The notes beneath the pieces were generated by a model. That model saw only the letters and a program-made list of their open reading frames with translations. It had not been told where the DNA came from and ran no database searches. A program made the translations under genes and the position numbers. From Fomitopsis serialis (lineage: Eukaryota; Basidiomycota; Agaricomycetes; Polyporales; Fomitopsidaceae), in NCBI RefSeq assembly GCF_022376445.1, contig NW_025954990.1:1-64000 (forward strand): a stretch of 64,000 nt of DNA. The letters are read 5' to 3'. Shown piece after piece: positions 34,595 to 45,007 of this stretch. Numbering within the stretch: position 1 is the stretch's first letter; every line of letters starts with the position of its first letter.

Positions 34595-35480
34595 AGTGCT
34601 TGATGCTGGATGTTTGTGCTTGAAGGAGAACCGGGTGCTCCAGCGGTGCGTATGCGGAGAGTGGTTCGGGTGAAGAGGGTGGGAAGGGAGGCTGGATGTC
34701 GACGTACTTGCATTCCTGACCGGGAGCTCAAGCAGCGAGGCCGCTGGGTTTCAGACTGCTGTGAACGCGACGCAGACGACATCGGAACGGGGTTGACGTG
34801 ACGGGCTCAGGGCTGGATAGGACCACGCTGACCACCTCGTGAGCTGCTGAGCATAGTAACAACAGTGCTTACGGCTTACCTCGATAGTGAATCGATCAAG
34901 GCAAGCTCCCTGTGGCGAGGAAAGAGAAAGACGAGCTCCCGCATACAAGTGCTGGTGTGTTGCGCATCGCCGTCGTCTCTGGATCACGATGAATGACTGG
35001 ACGAAAACACAGAGTGGGCGTCTGAGCGATATACAATGTACGTAAGCATGACTTCCTCCTTGCCAGCCACCGTGACTTGGTCTCGTCTTCACTCCTCCTG
35101 TGTGCGCAAGTCGACTCCCGCATATGCTCACTATCATGCGGATGGCTTGAGCTTGGGCAGCCGACGTCAAGGCCAAGGTCAGGTCTCGCTGGCCGATTCT
35201 TCCCACATACTGTCTTAAGTGTCTATTCAAGTCGATTCGGATTTGGCAACTTATATTGCATTCGCCGACTGCTACAAGGATGCTTGATAGGCCTCAGACT
35301 GTATCTGGTTCTTGTACAGAATTGCAGAAAACAATCTATCTCAGCGGTGTGAAGAAATTCGGCATGCGCTAGTTTCCCCAGGCCCCCTTCGCTGCGGCGA
35401 CGAGGACCAAGGTACTCAGCCCGGGGACCAACGACAAGGTCCATGCCAGGATCGGGTCCCCAGCTCGCCCCACTGGCGGT
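34595..35480. other. B' upstream region
   Basis: Mirror of 15.4-16.4 kb. It contains the conserved splice-like site near 34880 and no supported ORF. Confidence 0.35.
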
Positions 35481-36196
35481 CGGGGCCCGACCCCTACCCC
35501 GGGAAAAGAGGAAATACGTACCTACTCGGACGCCCGAAACCACGATGGTCGCCGCCCACTATGCGCTGCCGACCAACCACGTCAGCCTCGCCCACCATCC
35601 CAGGTATCATTTCAGACGACTCACGCGTCCATATTGCCACGACCGCCACACCACGCCGTACACTCGCACTGTGTCGCGCTCCCCGCCGGTGCATTGCCGG
35701 CGGTGCGTCCTCCATGGGCTCGCTGGAGCGCGACGAGGCCGACAGCCCGGACGCCCGGTTCGCGCGGGTGACTTCTGTCACCGCACGCCGTGCGGTTCCG
35801 CGCCCCTGCGGCCGTACTGGGCCAGTGGTAGCTTGCCGATCACCGCAGGGGCTTTGACTGTCGTATGGGCGTGCGAGGACGTACGTGGCTGCCCACCGTG
35901 CTTAGCTGGCGATGGCGAACATGGATGGTAAGCATACATTGTACCGATCGCTATGATTGCGTGCGTTGACTTACCCTCGGTGGGTCACTGAGTTGCTCCT
36001 CCGTGGCAGTGGCTCTAGCGTCGACGAGATATCCGCATCGGTCGTCTTGATGGCCGACGGTCTTGACTTGAGGTTGAAGTGGGGCCGAGCTTACCTTCGC
36101 ATCAGATGAGAGAGGCCTAGAGATAGGAGGAGAAGGTGGGAGAAGCAGTCAGAGAAGGATGGGAGGAAAGAGCGCGTCCGGCAGAGCTTTTATATC
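35481..36196 (-). pseudogene. Mirror copy of X, start codon lost
   Basis: The TATA box is kept (36188-36194 on +, read on -) and the splice-like sites are kept. The ATG used in the X model is ACG here, and indels shift the late frame. If X is a gene, this copy is probably dead. If X is non-coding, the differences may be neutral. Antisense ORFs in this block (35312-35857, 35443-35931 on +) are open in both arms but carry no known motif. Confidence 0.25.
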
Positions 36197-36663
36197 CCCA
36201 GCCTCAGGTTGTTGCGTTCGTGACTGAGGACATTGCGCGTCAGCCTCCTGGTCAGCCTCTGCGTCAGTCTCGATCACTGGGCGACTCGGCTGGCACCTCA
36301 ATAAGGTATACATGCTTTGCCTATTACCCTTCGTTTGCTACGCAACAATGAAGAACATTTTTGTACGGATACCGAGGCATACGCGTGTTTTGAAACGGGG
36401 ATTGGACCGACGAGCTCGTCGAGCGCCATGTGCGCATCTCGCTCATCTCTCAGGACTTCAGGGATATGAAGCAAGGGAACGGACATGGAAGTCCTGTTCG
36501 AATTCGTAGTGGTAGGCGCGTTCCGTGAATTTTTGTGGTGGGTACTACATGGTAGTACCCAGAATACAACAGTCGTCCAGGCACATGTTCCCGACAGGAC
36601 TTCACCATAAGAATAGGATGCACCGATAGTCCGCAATACAGGCAGCTGCGGTGGCAGCGTCCA

Positions 36664-39077
36664 CTAGGTTGGCTTGTACAACGTAACACGCAACGGGAGT
36701 TGGCTGCCCTTCTCCAACGCATTACGGATGTATGGCCGCTGTACGATGGCGGATTTCTTGATGATATCTTCTGCGGGGAGCGCCAGTCCGAAGGTGAAGG
36801 ATCGCACGAGGACGAAAAGCAGCGTCTTCATCCTGGGATAATATTGTCAATGGATGATGTATATGTGACACGGTCGCTGATAAGTCACTCCATGAGTGCG
36901 AATCGGTACCCGATGCACGCGTGTGGTCCGCCCAAGAACGTCATGAGGTTGCCCCACACCCCCGGGACAGACTGGGCCGCATCTGGCCGCATCTCCCATC
37001 TCTCGGGCCTAAGCAAGTAGTCAGCTCAGAGCGATGAGGAATGTCATGTATCTCGAACTCACCTGAATTCGGACGTGTCTTCTCCCCAGATAGCTTCGGA
37101 CGTGTTGATAGTCTGGATAGGAATGATCACCTGCATGTCCTTCCGCATCCTGGGACACCGATCCATTGTCAAGCAACGACCATGCAAGATTAACCCATGA
37201 CACCTGCCTAACGCAGTCTTGTACCCGCCCATGGCGGTCGTAGAAGGGCGTGCCGAACGGGATCACGTCGTCCTTGAGCGCCACCCGCACTGTGTGGCGC
37301 ACAGGCGGGTGCACGCGGAGCGTCTCGCGCACTACCGCGTCGAGGTACGGCAGCGCGTTGAGTTCGTCCATGGACGGCGCCTCCGTTTCGACGGCGAGCA
37401 GTTCCTCGCGGAGCTTCTGCTGCACCTCTGGGACCTGGGCGAGCGCAAATAGACACCATGTCATTCCGTAGCTCGTCGTTTCGTGACCTGCGATCAGGAA
37501 TCTGCGCCACATCAAAATCCCTGAGCGATGACGAATCGTAACGACCTACGTAGGCACCTCTGAGCGATGCGAGTCAGTGTTCAAGCTGCTAGCAGCCGAT
37601 GGCACTACACTCACGGGCAAGTACGTCTTCGTCCGACAACCTTTGATGCTCTGGGATGTTGCTGTTCATGTTCGCCTTGATCAGCAAGGTGAGCAGGTCG
37701 CGACTGCCTAGCACTTCGCTCCACTCCTTTCCGCTCGACATTGCCTTCACGACATCTGCCTTCTTCTCTCGGATGAGTTGCATCCCGACCCGCCGCGTCA
37801 CTTCCTGAGAAGCGTCCCTAAGCCGTGAGAATTCGCCAGGCTACGACATGGCACCAAGGATTGTTAGATCCTGAACACATGGAGGATTGACGAACGTACC
37901 AAATATCGCGACAGCGGTACCATATGATGGAGCAGCAAGGTGTAAACGGTGCCGCGTCCTCCTCCTGTGAGGGCTCCGAACACCGAAGTGAAGGCAGCAT
38001 TGAGCTCGTTGGGTTTGCCGCTCTCGTCAAGCGAGTTGAGCGGGTAGTTGAAGCCTATGAGCGGTGACCGGTCAGCGACGAGACGCTTCGGGGCTACGTC
38101 GTACGAACCTGCGAGCCCGATCATATCGAGAGCCGTCTTGCTCATGTCGGATGCCACATCTATAGTGACGGCGTCTTGTGACATTAGTGTCCGGGCCTTC
38201 CAGACGTTCTTGAGCTAGAGGATCGAGGTGTATTTAGCTGGGATGTCACAGTCTGTGATCATGATCATTGAACTCACTTCGTGCGCTTTCTCCACAAATA
38301 TGCTTTCCAGTTCCCGTATTTGTGCAGGCCAGAATGCAGGATTCTGTGGAAAGGGACATAAGGAAGCTCCTGAAACGCACATACGGACGCTCTCACCATG
38401 ATACGCCTCTGGTGCAATGCCATACGTCAGCTCGAGCAAACACACTGTCAACTGTCATGGCTTACCTGTTGACGGTGCTGGTCCCCTTGTTGAACGATGA
38501 TGATGATGATGAACTCAGGATTTATTAACCGCAACAAGCAAACAACCCTTGTTGAACGAGTCAGTGTTGCAAAATGAAAGTAGTCGCTTATATGCTTACC
38601 CTCCACGATGAGCAGACCTGCGAAGGGCATGAATGACCTGTAAAACGGATCCTCGCGACTACAACATACCATGACCAAAAATTTGCCTAACATGAACGCG
38701 ACCGTACCGGGCTTCGGATAGTTGCTCGAATGGGTAAGTACGTGGTTCAGAGCCTTGGCGTCCAGTGTGTAGAGCGCGTCTGCCTGTCGTCAAAGAGAGT
38801 TGGTGAAGGCAAGTCGAGTCTAATAACGAGAATTACGCACACAGAACCAGCCTTTGAACTTAAATGTCGGGCCGTACGTGGCAATCCAGGCAGCATCGTC
38901 TACCTGCCATCGATGGATGTTGCCAGACAGCCAACTTGTTGCGGCCGGACCTCGTAGGTGCCGGATGCTCGATCTGTACGGTATTGTCAATATGACGGCT
39001 ATCTTCCACATCACATATGCGAGCGCGGCCGCGGGAAGGTACAGAAGTAGTTGCGACGTCGTAACGGCCGAAGCCAT
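36664..39077 (-). CDS. Cytochrome P450 monooxygenase with one frameshift
   Basis: Thirteen exons: 39077-38841, 38783-38670, 38617-38600, 38485-38466, 38408-38397, 38343-38278, 38214-38109, 38054-37900, 37840-37615, 37520-37208, 37149-37063, 37008-36889 and 36832-36664, about 547 residues if the frame is restored. It has an N-terminal membrane anchor (about residues 10-25), the I-helix AGHETT, the K-helix ETLR, PERW, and the heme loop [14 protein letters not shown] with the cysteine ligand. It should be an ER-bound heme monooxygenase, substrate unknown. The end of exon 2 has one base too few: a five-A run on + (38677-38681) reads LVM where KFFGHG is expected from the second copy. A single homopolymer error could explain this. 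Exon 10 ends at a GC donor. Everything else is intact. Confidence 0.85.
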
Positions 39078-39399
39078 ATTTCTAGGGAGTATGAAGGGCG
39101 TCGGGAGGCACCTCTGGGTGGGATGTGGTACTCCTGGGTGAGATGTGGTCAGTGACGTCGCTCCCCACAATAGAGACCAGGAGATCGCTTTGTATCTAAG
39201 TGACTTTCCCATTGGTGCATAGTAGAGAAGGAGGACGCACCAGCAAATAGGAGTGGTGGGATGCCTTCAAGCTAGCTGTTGTCGAACTTGACCTGGTCTC
39301 GGATACATGGCATGTACTTAAGTAGGACACGGCAATGGTACATCACATCGGGCGAAGTACCGCATACACTCAGGCGCACACATCGCATGTTGAAACAAA
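39078..39399. other. P450 upstream region
   Basis: Promoter side of the P450. No ORF or repeat was recognised. Confidence 0.4.
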
Positions 39400-39810
39400 A
39401 GTGTTGCAGTGTACTCGATACGAGGTTCAACTCACAGTATGTCAACCTCGAATTGATGGTCACGGTGGCACCGTTCTCCCAACGTTCTCCGACCTCTGAG
39501 TCGGGTGGCGCACGCGGCTATCTTAGGACAAAACACTCTGACCGTGACAAAACACTTTGTGCAAAGCGTCTGCATGTCACTTATAACTTACAAAGGAGGT
39601 TGAAGAGGGTCTGCCTAGGGGAGACTAATTAGTAGGTATGGCGGTGCCAGCGTCACTGCTTGACTCACTGCATCTATCCTTCTACCGGCCCGGCGGTTCC
39701 AGCTCATACTGCGATAAGGCTGTCGCTGTAAGTTCAAAACACAGGCTGACGTTTGAACTTTGGACTGACTGTAACCTTTCCAGAGATGTGACGTACCGGA
39801 AGATGACCCG
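39400..39810. repeat. Dispersed element, copy 1 (partner at 49.2-49.6 kb)
   Basis: It shares several ordered blocks with 49.28-49.56 kb: GGCGCACGCGGCTA (39507), CTGCATCT..CCTTCTACCGG (about 39667), CTCATACTGCG (about 39702) and AGATGACCCGCT (39800). A further block at 39420-39465 (GTCAACCTCGAATTGATGG) appears inverted at the other end of copy 2. This suggests a non-autonomous element with terminal inverted repeats, each copy keeping a different end. Confidence 0.55.
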
Positions 39811-40389
39811 CTGAGTGCGCCAGCTGAAATACCGACATCCCGGGCTAACGTCATCCCACCCCGCGAATCACGTATGCATGCTACGAGTACAACTTACGAA
39901 CCACAGTCGCATCACATCCTGGTCCATCGATCCAAAAGTTCACTGTCCATTTGCGAGGATGCGACGAACGACTGGTCTTCATAACAAACATGGTGTAGCA
40001 CACATCGAGCAGCAATCCGAACAGAGAGGACTGACAGGGAGCACAATTCCTCGAACGATGTCGAGCGCGGGCCGGATATCACGCAAGGTTGTCGGAGAGG
40101 AACAGGCAGCGCGCAACGGTAAGGTGATTACACAAAGTGAAGGTAGCGCGAATAAGCGGGGGCGATACGCCGAGGCGGAGGAAGGTGAAAACGTCCAGGA
40201 GCGATATCCAACGAGAAGGCGAAGAGAGCGGAGCGCGGGATTAGGCAGAGTGCAACGGTCGAAGTAATAAAAGAGGTGATAGATGGACCATTATGAGAAA
40301 CTAAAATTGTTCAGGCATCTATTCATACATTATAAAAGCGTACTCACCGAGTGTAATATGACCTACACCGTACAAGACCGGTCAACGAC
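39811..40389. other. Intergenic, nothing certain
   Basis: A 150-codon plus-strand ORF (39815-40267) is highly basic, with no motif and no conserved partner. I do not call it a gene. Confidence 0.35.
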
Positions 40390-41144
40390 TCAGACGCGAT
40401 CAAAGAAGCCGGTGACAACAGGTTGAGGAACAGCCACGACATTTTTCCCGGCGAGCGTCCGACCTTCGAGTTCGAGATAACATTCGGGCTGAGGGAACGG
40501 ATGCCATTGGTCATCGTGAGCGACTCGCAGCTCGATCCAAAGCGCGCCTGCAGGTCCGCAAAGGCGGCGTCCAGCCGGTAGCGCGCCATCACGAGGTCCT
40601 GCTCTGAGTACGTCGCCGGGTTGCAGCACACTGAGTTCGGAGTGTGGCTGCGGCCGTGAGTCGACTTCAAGTACAGCGCGGATGAGGGAGAGCATTTGAG
40701 TGGAGCAGGCGATGTCCTCGCTGGGACATAGGGAAGCTTTACCTGAGAACGAGAGTGTTGGACGGTGAGAGGCGGGAAGTCCGGAAAGGAGAGTAGTGGG
40801 GCCGAAGGGGCGTATGGGACTGTGGGCTGGTAGGCGACCCAGTCGGTCTGGCAAGGAGGAAGCGGGGTTGACGTCAGACTGTGAATTATGCATGCGGAAG
40901 CGCGCACCTCGAGGGCTTGCTGGTGAGCGTTGGGCTAGCTTCGACACTTGACGGCTGCGTCAGGACACGCCAATCCGCGTCTCCAGGCTGGGCCGAGCCT
41001 TGCATTTTCGAGATCGGCCACCCAGTCTACGTCACAGTTACGCGGCGTGAGGCAAATATATGCAGTATACCATGCGAACACCAACGCAAGGAGCGCCGCA
41101 GCGAAGAGGATGGCAAGGCCAATGCTTTTACTAGCGTCGAGCAT
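40390..41144 (-). CDS. Small single-pass membrane protein, unknown
   Basis: Three exons, 41144-40948, 40878-40743 and 40647-40390, join in phase through introns of 69 and 95 bp to give about 196 residues. Residues about 7-28 form one helix (GLAILFAAALLALVFAWYTA). A Cys-containing loop, a Pro-rich middle exon (YQPTVPYAPSAPLLSF) and a globular-looking C-terminus (HDDQWHPFPQPECYLELEGR) follow. The frame choice in each exon rests on phase agreement and on the protein-like character of the joined product; alternative frames are open in parts. Upstream ATGs exist in the same frame (to 41288). No family recognised. Confidence 0.6.
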
Positions 41145-42278
41145 GAAATCCCGCGCGGAGAGAGTGTCTCCAGGGTAAGTGGAGCGAGGCCTAGGACACG
41201 AGTTATAACAGTTAGCAGTAGCGACGAGGAAGGGAGGACATGTGCAAGCTAAGTTTTGCATCATGTTGTGTCTATACATGGCTACCACAAGAGACGAGAC
41301 TCAACATTGTCCAACCCGAGTCGTGGCGTCGTGGCGCGGCCCTTCAAGCTTGATATGTCAGACTTAATAACAGTTAGCACGCACTCGTCCGAGTTGCAGT
41401 GCGCGCATCAACCCGAGAACGTGTCTCGTCAAGATTGTAATGGAAAACACATCGGCGAGTACATGGGCCGATAACATAGCGAATGTCGTGGTGCACGGTT
41501 GGGCTAAATTGCACTGAGATGTCGTCAGTAGCGAATGATCGCATGACACTCAGTAGAGGGACTGACATGTCGTGACTCTCAAATCGCCAGAGACTGGCAC
41601 AGAACTTGAAGCTTCAAGATTAGTCGTGATTATCATATGCATGTGGTGCTTCAGTCTGCAAGTCATCGGCAAGAACAGCGCAGTCTCTGAGATGCCGACA
41701 TTCAGTGGTCCGAGGAACGCTATCACCTAACGCATAGTTCTACCTGAAAAGCAAGAACACTCAGATTGTGGGCCAGCAAACGATCCACGGCTTACCATGG
41801 CAGCATTACAGGGCCGGGTAAACCATGACTCGCACAAATGCATGCACTCGGCAACATTGCCAGCCTGAGACATAGATAGACATAGTCCAGTCATAAGAAC
41901 CTGCAACTGAGAAAGACATGTATACTTAGCAGAAACCTTTCAACGCGTACGTTGAGAATTGGTCCGCCACACTTGTTGCAACGTTGGGACGCGAAGGTGA
42001 AAGCTGAGTAGAGAGAAAGCAGTCGGCACTGCCGCCATAAGGACGAGCACAGCGATGTGACGACGACTGCAATGCACGTGACCGCGACGTGTTCAAGGTC
42101 CGCGGGCCGTTCCGTCCGGGAAGCGGGCCGGGCGGCCGGGGCGGTCTTCGACGTTGCCCGTCTGCGGCAAACCAATGAACCATTCGGAGGACACAACGGA
42201 CGCGGAGAGCCTTCGAGGGTCAGGTGGTATCGCTGCTCATCCCATGCTCATCGCTTCCCCTTCTCCACGTCCCTGCCC
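41145..42278. other. Intergenic, nothing recognised
   Basis: About 1.1 kb between two divergent genes. No ORF with coding character, repeat or RNA gene was seen. Confidence 0.4.
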
Positions 42279-42284
42279 TATATA
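42279..42284 (+). promoter_or_regulatory. TATA box of the aldolase gene
   Basis: TATATA lies 41 bp before the start codon at 42325, a usual distance for a fungal core promoter with a very short leader. Confidence 0.45.
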
Positions 42285-42324
42285 CTGATCAGTGAGTACT
42301 AACTGACGATCTACGACGACGACA

Positions 42325-43388
42325 ATGGCCACTCACCGCCTCCTCGAAGCCTTCCGCACCTCCAAGCCCGCCTTCGGCGCATGGCTCACACTGCCCGGGG
42401 CGTTCAACGCGCGGGTCGCCGCGACCGCGTCGCCTCACCTCTCCTGGCTGCTCATCGATTGCGAGCATGGGATGACCTCGCTCCAGCCCGGCGCAGCTGA
42501 GAGCATCGTCGCGATATCCGGGTTGGGAAAGGACGCGCCGAGCACTATAGTGCGCATCCCTGCGACGGGTGCGTGTGCGGATGGAAGTGCGGGGTGGCAG
42601 GTCAAGTATGTGCTGGATGCGGGCGCGAGGGGTGTTTTGGTGCCAATGGTGCGTCGGGTAGAGGGTCGTCCGAAGGTGGCTGGATATTGAGTGCTGGTCA
42701 GGTATCTACAGCGGCGCAGGCGAAGTCTGTGGTCGCCGCCGCTCGTTTCCCACCCAAGGGTATCCGCGGCTTCGGGAGCCCCTTCACACAGACGGCGTGG
42801 GGCATATCCGTTGCGGACTACCTTGCCACCGCGAACGACGGTGTCATAGTCATGACTCAAGTCGAAACGGTCGACGCGGTGAAGAACCTGGATGAAATAC
42901 TCTCTGTGGACGGTCTCGGTGAGCTTATTCGTGGAGATACTGCAGACACTAGCTAAGGGAAGATAGATGGCGTGTTCATCGGGCCGTACGACCTGTCCCT
43001 CGCGCACGGCTACCCGCCGCCATCGCCGGATCCGCACCCTGACATGGAAATAATCATCCAAGACATCCTGCGCAAATCGCACGCGAAGGGAAAGAAGTGG
43101 TATGTCCATGCGAAAGCAAACCTCTCGACAATATAGTAAGGGATACTTACGTTGCTTTCCAGCGCCATCTACTGCACATCCGGCTCGCAATCGGCAAAGC
43201 GTGCGGAGGAAGGTTTCGACATGGTGCGGCATATTTTTTTCTGCTGTTTTCGTTATACTGGACTCACATCTTATACGGCACGACAGATCAATGTTACTTC
43301 TGACAGTGGTGCGATGGCCCAGGCTCTCGCGCATAGTCTTGCTGTTGCTGCTGGAGAGCAGGTTGGACCGCAGGGGTTGAGGTACTGA
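42325..43388 (+). CDS. HpcH/HpaI-family aldolase
   Basis: Five exons: 42325-42648, 42702-42918, 42967-43099, 43163-43223 and 43287-43388, exactly in phase, about 278 residues, normal for the family. These class II aldolases use a divalent metal to cleave or form 2-keto-3-hydroxy acids giving pyruvate, as in the 2,4-dihydroxyhept-2-ene-1,7-dioate pathway. Family motifs are visible: LLIDCEHGM with the catalytic His, TIVRIPA with the phosphate/carboxylate-binding Arg, a metal-binding Glu in TQVETVDAV, and the metal-binding Asp in DGVFIGPYDLS. Intron 2 could also be read as 39 bp, but the 48-bp version gives the canonical GLDGVFIGPYDLS join. No targeting signal. Substrate not predictable. Confidence 0.93.
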
Positions 43389-43800
43389 GGACAAACGCGG
43401 CTACACATTGCAGAACAGCAGCATATCCAGTCTGAAGTGATGTACACAACTGCGTTGGAACCAAAGTTGAACATTGCCATCAATTCATCTGAACAGTCCC
43501 AGACGGCGCACGTGAAGACGAAGGCTCGGCATACTTATGCCGCGGTCCTCAGACTCCAGAGTCACATGTCACAGTTCTCAAAACTCGTTCCCTAATACTA
43601 ATAGTGCCATGACTCGTCTTTTCTCCGCAGTAAGTAATCCCCCAGATTTGGTTTGAAATACAGCAGCTTATGTTGAACTCTCCAGAAGGTCAATTGATGC
43701 TGGCGAGTACAATCTATGTATTGTTCGCCGTGAGCTGTCACAGTGTGCCGAGTTCATTCACTGTGCGTCTCTATCTGAAGTCTCTCGCAGATAGCTCACT
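43389..43800. other. Aldolase 3' region
   Basis: Nothing recognised beyond the stop codon of the aldolase. Confidence 0.4.
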
Positions 43801-43819
43801 ACAAAGGTAGCATCATTTC

Positions 43820-44320
43820 CTCTGGTAGAAAAGACCTCAAGAGTGAAAAGCCTGTCTTATGACTCTCCCACGACGTGGAGGCATCTTAGAAAGACGTGCA
43901 AGGACGTCTCACTGCAAAGATATCGTCGGGCAGAAAAGGCTTCAAAAGTGAAAAGGTTTCCTCATGGTTGTCCCACGACATAGATCCATCTTGGAAAGAC
44001 GGCGAAGGACGCCTTTCCCGGCGGACAAAAGCCTTTGAAACTTTTCCTAGGCCGAGAATGGTGACCTTTGGTCCACTTTCCCTGCCCGCGAGAGTATGTG
44101 AATGAGCATTCATTTCGCCGCGCCTCTTATCCGCGGAAGAAACTATGGTTTCTTTGCAGTGTCTTTCCCAGCGGACAAAAGACTTCAAGCCTGTCCTAGG
44201 TCGAGAATCACGCTCTGTGGTCCACTTACCTGCCCGCGAGGCTATGTCAAAGGCGTCCATTTCACGGCGGCCCTTGTAAGTGGAGGAAACAATGATTTCC
44301 TTGTAGTGACTATCGCGAAG
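43820..44320. repeat. Two nested short tandem repeats (about 105 bp and 150 bp)
   Basis: A unit beginning AGAAAAGACCTCAAGAGTG at about 43827 recurs diverged at about 43932, a period near 105 bp. A second unit beginning CTTTCCC.GCGGACAAAAG recurs at 44013 and 44163, a period of 150 bp. Both carry AAAAG.CTTCAA-like cores, so they may share an origin. The minus-strand ORF across them simply repeats with the DNA and is not called. 44.32-45.0 kb is otherwise empty. Confidence 0.65.
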
Positions 44321-45007
44321 GACGCTCACTGTTGCGCCAGGGCGCAGTTTCTCGCAGTACTAACACTGCACTCGAGCAGACTTGAGCCCGTGATTGCGGC
44401 ATCATTGTCAGAGTGGGCGTCTCCTGTAGGCTGTCGACGATGCCGCTGCGGCGGGCTGCGCCGATGCCATCCACGATACTTATGCAAATGACATGACAAT
44501 ATTATCCGGCACCGCTGTACGCGCGTATGCACAGTAAGTATGTGAGTGCTGCAGTCGAGATAGCTCACTTCGCCCCCGGCTACTTATACTCGTCGTTCCA
44601 GTCCTTTGGCGGTCAGTGTTACGACCTGTCTATCGTGACTCACCTGCCTTCGATGTGAAGAGGGATGTCACGGACTCGCATTTGCGCAGCAACTTTATGA
44701 GTGTGCTCATGACATCGCCCCGGCGCAAATGTCGATCTCGACAGCCTATCAGCAAGTGATTGACGACTTTCGTGGGCCAGGCTTGCTCCTGCGAGCGCCT
44801 TTCCCGATTCAATCGTATGGGCAGACACGCGGGTTCTTATACCCCTGTGGCAGCACAGTCGACCTGCGGCGACTAGATACCACACAGGTTTGGCTTACGG
44901 CTGTCATCCGACTGACAGATCACCGCCTCGCCAAATGCTTTAAAGGTAGCGGTCAGGAACACTCCTTGAAGACTCACGATACTTACGCTTATCCTCCCTT
45001 CTTTAGA

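Larger units (their letters stand above)
27130..36310. repeat. Right arm of large inverted duplication
   Basis: Mirror image of 21980-14440: A3(+), then C'(-), B'(-) and X'(-). About 30.2-33.05 kb, including the F-box gene, has no counterpart in the left arm and looks like an insertion, or a deletion in the left arm. Confidence 0.85.

Noticed and set aside
35312..35931. Long plus-strand ORFs opposite X'
   Set aside because: Open in both arms but Arg/Pro/Ser-rich with no motif, start or splice evidence. GC-rich DNA keeps several frames open by chance.
9157..36310. Mating-type locus
   Set aside because: Duplicated small membrane proteins suggested it, but there is no STE3-type receptor, no CAAX pheromone precursor that I could see and no homeodomain pair. 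The receptor at 53 kb is of another class.
42435..43394. 319-codon minus ORF opposite the aldolase
   Set aside because: Shadow of the aldolase exons; the plus strand has conserved active-site motifs and phase-perfect introns.
43886..44329. 147-codon minus ORF over tandem repeats
   Set aside because: Its apparent protein repeats simply follow the DNA repeats, and there is no start context, splice partner or known motif.
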